From assembly GCA_000961805.1 (NCBI GenBank), contig LADV01000176.1:1-27864 (forward strand): a DNA stretch of 27,864 nucleotides, in the 5' to 3' direction. Of the stretch, positions 24,011 through 27,864 are shown one piece after another (the first letter of the stretch is position 1; each line of letters opens with the position of its first letter). The notes under the pieces were generated by a model. That model was not told the DNA's origin. It was given only the letters and a program-made list of their open reading frames with translations, and made no database searches. The DNA comes from Peptococcaceae bacterium BRH_c23 (lineage in GTDB: Bacteria; Bacillota_B; Desulfitobacteriia; Desulfitobacteriales; Desulfitobacteriaceae). The translations under genes were made by a program, and so were the position numbers.

Positions 24011-25285
24011 ATGAACTATAAAATAGCAATAATTGATGATAATCTGGACGATATTTTCGCCATAAAGAAGATGCTATCAAAACAAAATAGTGAGTATATA
24101 ATAGTTGAATATACAAACCCTGAAGAGGCTTTAATAGAATTAACCCAAGACACCGTTGATTGTATTATTTTAGATTATTATTTTCCTGCCATGAATGGAC
24201 TTGAGTTCATAACAGAATTTCGTAGCTACCAAAAAATTGATACTCCGATTATATTTCTGACAGGGCAAGGAAATGAGAAGATAGCGGTTGAATCGATTAA
24301 AATGGGTGCATTTGATTATATTGTAAAAAGTGAAATATCAGGAACATTGCTAAACAAATCTATTATGAAAGGAATTCAAAAAAGGGATTTTGACTATAAA
24401 GAAAAATCCTATAATGAATTCATAAAAACTATGATAGATATTATACCTGTACCTTTATTCTACAAAGATAGAAAAGGAAGCTATCTTGGATGTAATAAAG
24501 CCTTTGAAACGTTCATTGGTAAAGATAAAGAAGAAATTATTGGTAAAGGTGTCTATGAGATCTCAAAGAAGAATAATGCTGAAAAATATGACTCTATGGA
24601 TCAACAGTTATTTGATAATCCAGGAACTCAGACTTATGAATATGAGTATGAAACTAGTAATCATGAAAAGAAATACGTTGTTTTTAAGAAAGTAACTTAT
24701 AATAACTCCTTAGGTGAGGTAAATGGTATAATCGGAATAATCAACGATATTACTGAAATCAAACTAAGAGAAACAGAATTAGCGGCAAAGACCTTTTTTG
24801 ATTCTTTAACAGGGATATACAATAGAAGATATTTTGATGAGAATATAGAGAAAGAATGGAAAAAATGTCTAAGGGAAAATGAATCGTTATCTCTGATAAT
24901 GTTAGATATTGATTTTTTTAAAAATTATAATGATTTTTACGGACATCAGGAAGGAGACAATTGTCTTAAAAAAATCGCACAGGAAATAAGACTCTCTTTG
25001 CTACGTCCTTCTGATATTGTAGTGAGGTATGGTGGAGAGGAATTTGTCGTAATTCTTCCAAATACTAATAAGAATGGGGCGCTTCGTGTAGCTGAAAGAA
25101 TTAGAAAAAATATTTCAAATCTTGCTATTAAACATGAGGCTTCAACTGTAAGTAAAGTTGTAACGCTTAGCCAAGGTATAGCGGAAATGAATACTATTAA
25201 CGATATAGTTTATGAGTGTCTTAAGAATGCAGATAAATCATTGTTTTCGGCAAAGAATAACGGTCGAGATAGGATAGAATTTTAG
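24011..25285 (+). CDS. Response regulator diguanylate cyclase (REC-PAS-GGDEF)
   Basis: A 424-residue cytoplasmic protein. The receiver domain (1-120) has D9/D10, phosphoacceptor Asp55 (CIILDYYFPAMNG), Thr84 (IFLTGQG) and Lys106 (YIVKSEIS). A PAS domain (about 130-252) follows (MIDIIPVPLFYKDRKGSYLG, ending IGIINDITEIK). The GGDEF domain (about 260-424) has DSLTGIYNRRYF, LDIDFFKNYND and an intact active site GGEEF (341-345). RPSD five residues upstream is the inhibitory I-site (RxxD). It should make cyclic di-GMP under phosphorylation control and be product-inhibited. ATG 24011 is chosen because AAAGGATGA precedes it by about 7 nt; ATG 23999 lies within that ribosome site. The kinase gene follows after 39 bp. 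Confidence 0.93.
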   Translation: MNYKIAIIDDNLDDIFAIKKMLSKQNSEYIIVEYTNPEEALIELTQDTVDCIILDYYFPAMNGLEFITEFRSYQKIDTPIIFLTGQGNEKIAVESIKMGAFDYIVKSEISGTLLNKSIMKGIQKRDFDYKEKSYNEFIKTMIDIIPVPLFYKDRKGSYLGCNKAFETFIGKDKEEIIGKGVYEISKKNNAEKYDSMDQQLFDNPGTQTYEYEYETSNHEKKYVVFKKVTYNNSLGEVNGIIGIINDITEIKLRETELAAKTFFDSLTGIYNRRYFDENIEKEWKKCLRENESLSLIMLDIDFFKNYNDFYGHQEGDNCLKKIAQEIRLSLLRPSDIVVRYGGEEFVVILPNTNKNGALRVAERIRKNISNLAIKHEASTVSKVVTLSQGIAEMNTINDIVYECLKNADKSLFSAKNNGRDRIEF

Positions 25286-25324
25286 GTAAGTCTTTAAGTC
25301 AAAAATGAAGGCAGGAAGATTATT

Positions 25325-26671
25325 ATGGACTATAAATTTTCTGAGCTTATTGACATCAATGAACTTCAATCACTTCTAGAAAGTTTTACTACAGCGACTG
25401 GATTTGGAACTGCCATACTTGACTTAGATGGGCAAATTCTTACGGCAACTGGTTGGGCGGATATTTGTACAAAATTTCATCGGATACACCCTTTAACGAG
25501 TAAAAAGTGTACCGAAAGTGATACCGTACTTGCAGCTCAATTGAGTAAAGGGAAACAATATAATATTTATAAATGCAAAAATGGATTGATGGATGTTGCT
25601 GTTCCGATAATAATTGAAGAAAATCATATGGGAAATCTTTTTATCGGTCAATTATTATTTGAAGCACCTGATCTAAACTATTTTAAAGCACAAGCAAAAG
25701 AGTTTGGATTTGATGAATCCTTATATCTTGAAGCGTTAAACAAAACGCCAGTATTCACAGAAGGTAAAATTAAAAAAACTATGGAGTTTCTGTTAAAATT
25801 AGCAAAAATGATTGGGAATTTAGGATTAGCTAAAAAACAACAATTGGAAATTAATAAAAAGATATCTAATTTGCTAAATATAGAAGAAAACCTAAATCTA
25901 GAATTAACCATTGAAAAATATAAATTAGAAAAGTTAACCCTAGAATTGCAAAAGAGCAATAAAGAACTTGATGATTTTGCATATATTGCCTCACATGACC
26001 TAAAAGAACCCTTACGAGGTATAAACAATTATTCAAACTTTCTATTAGAAGATTACACCGATAAACTTGATGATGAAGGAAAAACTATGCTTACTACAGT
26101 AAGTAAACTTGCTAATAGATTAGACCAGTTTATTGACTCACTTTTATTTTATTCGCGACTGGGTAGAACATCCGCAGAACAAAAAACTGTTTCAATAGGA
26201 GATATTATTGATGAGGCAGTTAGTTCATTTGAGCTTACAATTAAAGAGAGACCAACTATCATTAATATTATGAAGAATCAACCAGTAATTATCTGCGATC
26301 GGTTAAGAACCACAGAAATATTTAAAAATATAATCGGAAATGCATTAAAATATAATGATAAGGCCGAAAGGTATATTGAAGTTGGGTATATGTCTACAGA
26401 ATCGAATAGCCCAATCTTTTACGTTAAAGATAATGGAATAGGGATAGAGGAAAAACATTTCCAGAATGTTTTCATGATTTTTAAGAGATTGCACCCCAGA
26501 GATAAGTATGGAGGAGGCACAGGAGCTGGGCTAACCATTACAAAAAAATGTGTTGCCTTACAAGGTGGTGAAATATGGATAGAATCGAAATTAAGGGAAG
26601 GGACAACCTTTTACTTTACTGTGACAGAAGGAAAAAATACTTGCTCAGTGGAGGATACTAATGAAAAATGA
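25325..26671 (+). CDS. Soluble histidine kinase with PocR sensor domain
   Basis: A 448-residue kinase with no membrane segment. Residues 5-170 form a PocR-type ligand-sensing domain (INELQSLLESFTTATGFGTA, then FHRIHPLTSKKCTESD, YKCKNGLMDVAVPI, GNLFIGQLLF). It has the family's cysteines Cys48, Cys62 and Cys84, which may bind a metal or act in redox sensing. A coiled coil (about 172-220) leads to the phytochrome-like H-box IASHDLKEPLRG with phosphoacceptor His224. The ATPase domain has IIGNALKYND, VKDNGIGIEEKHF and GGGTGAGLTI. PocR domains are thought to sense small organic molecules; the ligand here is unknown. It overlaps the next gene by 11 nt and probably serves both receivers of the operon. 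Confidence 0.92.
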   Translation: MDYKFSELIDINELQSLLESFTTATGFGTAILDLDGQILTATGWADICTKFHRIHPLTSKKCTESDTVLAAQLSKGKQYNIYKCKNGLMDVAVPIIIEENHMGNLFIGQLLFEAPDLNYFKAQAKEFGFDESLYLEALNKTPVFTEGKIKKTMEFLLKLAKMIGNLGLAKKQQLEINKKISNLLNIEENLNLELTIEKYKLEKLTLELQKSNKELDDFAYIASHDLKEPLRGINNYSNFLLEDYTDKLDDEGKTMLTTVSKLANRLDQFIDSLLFYSRLGRTSAEQKTVSIGDIIDEAVSSFELTIKERPTIINIMKNQPVIICDRLRTTEIFKNIIGNALKYNDKAERYIEVGYMSTESNSPIFYVKDNGIGIEEKHFQNVFMIFKRLHPRDKYGGGTGAGLTITKKCVALQGGEIWIESKLREGTTFYFTVTEGKNTCSVEDTNEK

Positions 26672-27107
26672 TACTAATAGCCTAATTATAATAGTTGAAG
26701 ATAGCCCAGAGGATTATGATACTACTATAAGAGCATTCAAAAAGGTAGGGATGAATAATAAAGTCATAAGATTTGAAATGGGCGATGAATGCCTAGATTA
26801 TTTATTCGGAAGGGGCAAATTTGAGGGAGAAAAAATTCTATTTCCAGGGTTAATATTGCTTGATTTGAACTTGCCGGGAATCGATGGAAGAGAAGTGCTA
26901 AAAATAATAAAGTCAGATCTTAATTTGAAAAAGATACCGGTTGTCGTATTAACGACTTCCAACGATATTAGAGATATAGAAAAATGCTATCAATTAGGTG
27001 CAAACAGCTATATTCAAAAGCCAGTCGGCTTTGAGGGATTCATAAACGCAATCATAAAATTAAAAGAATATTGGTTTGAGATTTCAATATTACCCAAAGC
27101 TCCATAA
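26661..27107 (+). CDS. Single-domain response regulator (Rcp1-like)
   Basis: A 148-residue receiver without output domain. It has Glu13/Asp14 of the acidic pair (VEDSPEDYD), phosphoacceptor Asp68 (LILLDLNLPGIDG), the TTS switch and Lys120 (YIQKPV). The long loop before the Asp (FGRGKFEGEKILFPG) and the LNLPG.DGREVL style are typical of Rcp1-type receivers that pair with phytochrome-like kinases, which fits the H-box style of the preceding kinase. GGAGGA (26650-26655) is 5 nt before ATG. It may act as a phosphate sink or shuttle beside the REC-PAS-GGDEF protein, or act by protein contact. Confidence 0.92.
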   Translation: MKNDTNSLIIIVEDSPEDYDTTIRAFKKVGMNNKVIRFEMGDECLDYLFGRGKFEGEKILFPGLILLDLNLPGIDGREVLKIIKSDLNLKKIPVVVLTTSNDIRDIEKCYQLGANSYIQKPVGFEGFINAIIKLKEYWFEISILPKAP

Positions 27108-27156
27108 TGGATAAAGATTTTAAAAATCCTTAATGCTAAAAAACTGTGTAAAGTAC

Positions 27157-27205
27157 AAGGGCAGTTGACCAGGATTGCTGGTTCAACTGCCCTTCCGGTT
27201 TTATT
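27157..27205. terminator. Terminator between convergent operon and bactofilin
   Basis: AAGGGCAGTTGA-CCAG (27157-27172) pairs with CTGG-T-TCAACTGCCCTT (27178-27194) with a single bulged T, followed by GGTTTTATTATTT. It may serve the minus-strand bactofilin gene as well. Confidence 0.85.
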
Positions 27206-27238
27206 ATTTCAAGTATATTAGCTTGCCGCTGAAAGAAC

Positions 27239-27673
27239 TCATGAACGCTTTGAAACGAGTTTCTTGTCTTTCACTGCGTGAAGTTCTTTGCTATCTTCAG
27301 TTAAGGATAAAGGAGTTGTAGCCTCTTCAAGAAGCTGACTCGCCCCAGTAAAATGGGCACCTTGTTCTACTTTAAACTGACGGGTGCAAATATCGCCGAC
27401 TAAGCGAGCAGTAGGATTCAATTCCAATAGATCCGTAGTTTTGATATTACCATGCACTTCTCCAGCAAGGCTAACAGTGCTTGCCTCAATATTAGCCTTC
27501 AAGAAGGCATTTGCACCAATTATCAAATCGCCGGTTACATGGACATTTCCATCAATTTTCCCGTCAATTCTTGCATTACCTTTAATAGTGATTGATCCGG
27601 TAATTTGGCACTCTGCCGCAATGAAGGTGGTGTCTCCACCGCTGGATTGATTGCTTGATGGTCTTTTAAACAT
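27239..27673 (-). CDS. Bactofilin (polymer-forming cytoskeletal protein)
   Basis: A 144-residue bactofilin. The core (about residues 14-112) is a right-handed beta-helix of short repeating strands (IAAECQITGSITIKGNARID, GKIDGNVHVTGDLIIGANAF, KANIEASTVSLAGEVHGNI). It has the usual disordered N-terminal (MFKRPSSNQSSGGD) and C-terminal tails. Bactofilins polymerise without nucleotide into filaments that scaffold envelope, flagellar or cell-shape proteins. ATG 27673 with AGGA a few bases upstream is preferred; a TTG at 27691 in frame has no ribosome site. TAGAAT on the minus strand at about 27704-27709 could be its -10 box. The usual neighbour, an M23 peptidase gene, is not visible before the window ends. 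Confidence 0.9.
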   Translation of the reverse strand: MFKRPSSNQSSGGDTTFIAAECQITGSITIKGNARIDGKIDGNVHVTGDLIIGANAFLKANIEASTVSLAGEVHGNIKTTDLLELNPTARLVGDICTRQFKVEQGAHFTGASQLLEEATTPLSLTEDSKELHAVKDKKLVSKRS

Positions 27674-27691
27674 CCGGTTCCTGGTTTCCAA

Positions 27692-27864
27692 ATACTAAAC
27701 AATTCTATACATTTGCCTAATATCTTCACTTTGCTGACTAAACAAAGCGGTAGCGTCACAGGATTCAGCTACTAGGGTCAATACTCTCGTATCAAACATC
27801 CGCAAGCCTATGGAGTAAGACATCCATTAAGTACATCAGATGTGCGACGGTTAGTCGCCCTTAA
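27692..27864. other. Upstream region of bactofilin to window end
   Basis: No coding region is recognised here. It contains a possible minus-strand -10 box (TATAGAAT) and nothing else I can support. Confidence 0.4.

Overview
The window looks like chromosomal DNA of a low-GC, motile, spore-former-type Bacillota, most like the Desulfosporosinus/Desulfitobacterium group. That placement is an inference from protein style, the T-box leader, MocR and His-rich two-component proteins and flagellin/CsrA organisation; no rRNA or marker gene here proves it. No tRNA, rRNA, CRISPR array or intact mobile element was seen.

Layout. (1) 1-460: 3' end of an IS4/IS1634-type transposase. (2) 470-3390: a His-rich cytoplasmic protein, then an overlapping sensor kinase with a His-rich N-terminus and an OmpR-type regulator; the first gene has an activator-style promoter with paired 11-bp direct repeats. 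(3) 3430-6390, minus strand: a class I aminotransferase followed by a MocR (GntR plus aminotransferase) regulator, with a CATCCAAT operator candidate upstream. (4) 6529-7500: an MBL-fold hydrolase. (5) 7959-13196: a TetR repressor with its operator over the -35 box, then an ABC ATPase, FtsX/MacB-type permease and HlyD-type adaptor (a MacAB-like exporter). (6) 13230-16334: an orphan 3' half of a T-box leader and a dispersed intergenic repeat, followed by a 7TMR-DISM/LytS-type kinase and a REC-winged-helix (SARP-like) regulator. (7) 16525-21275: three tandem csrA genes and a very large flagellin gene. (8) 21279-21605: an IS110-type transposase remnant. (9) 21694-23756: a complete leucine T-box leader and leuA. 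(10) 23765-27194: a second copy of the dispersed repeat, then a REC-PAS-GGDEF protein, a PocR-domain kinase and an Rcp1-like single-domain receiver. (11) 27239-27673, minus strand: a bactofilin.

Most notable system: the csrA-csrA-csrA-flagellin block. Each csrA is followed by a terminator-like hairpin whose inner stem presents the same pentaloop AGGAC closed by C-G. The first two read CUUACAGGACGU and CUACAGGACGU, very close to the known CsrA consensus RUACARGGAUGU. The flagellin leader has a GGA hairpin loop plus a second GGA overlapping the Shine-Dalgarno sequence, the arrangement known from Bacillus subtilis hag. No fliW is in the window. I infer that the csrA 3' ends may bind CsrA, as feedback sites or as a built-in sponge controlling flagellin output.

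Second notable point: the T-box terminator half of the leuA leader is duplicated upstream of the 7TMR kinase without its specifier stem. There it is joined directly to the repeat that at the leuA locus lies downstream of leuA, as if a duplicated leuA locus had lost its coding sequence.
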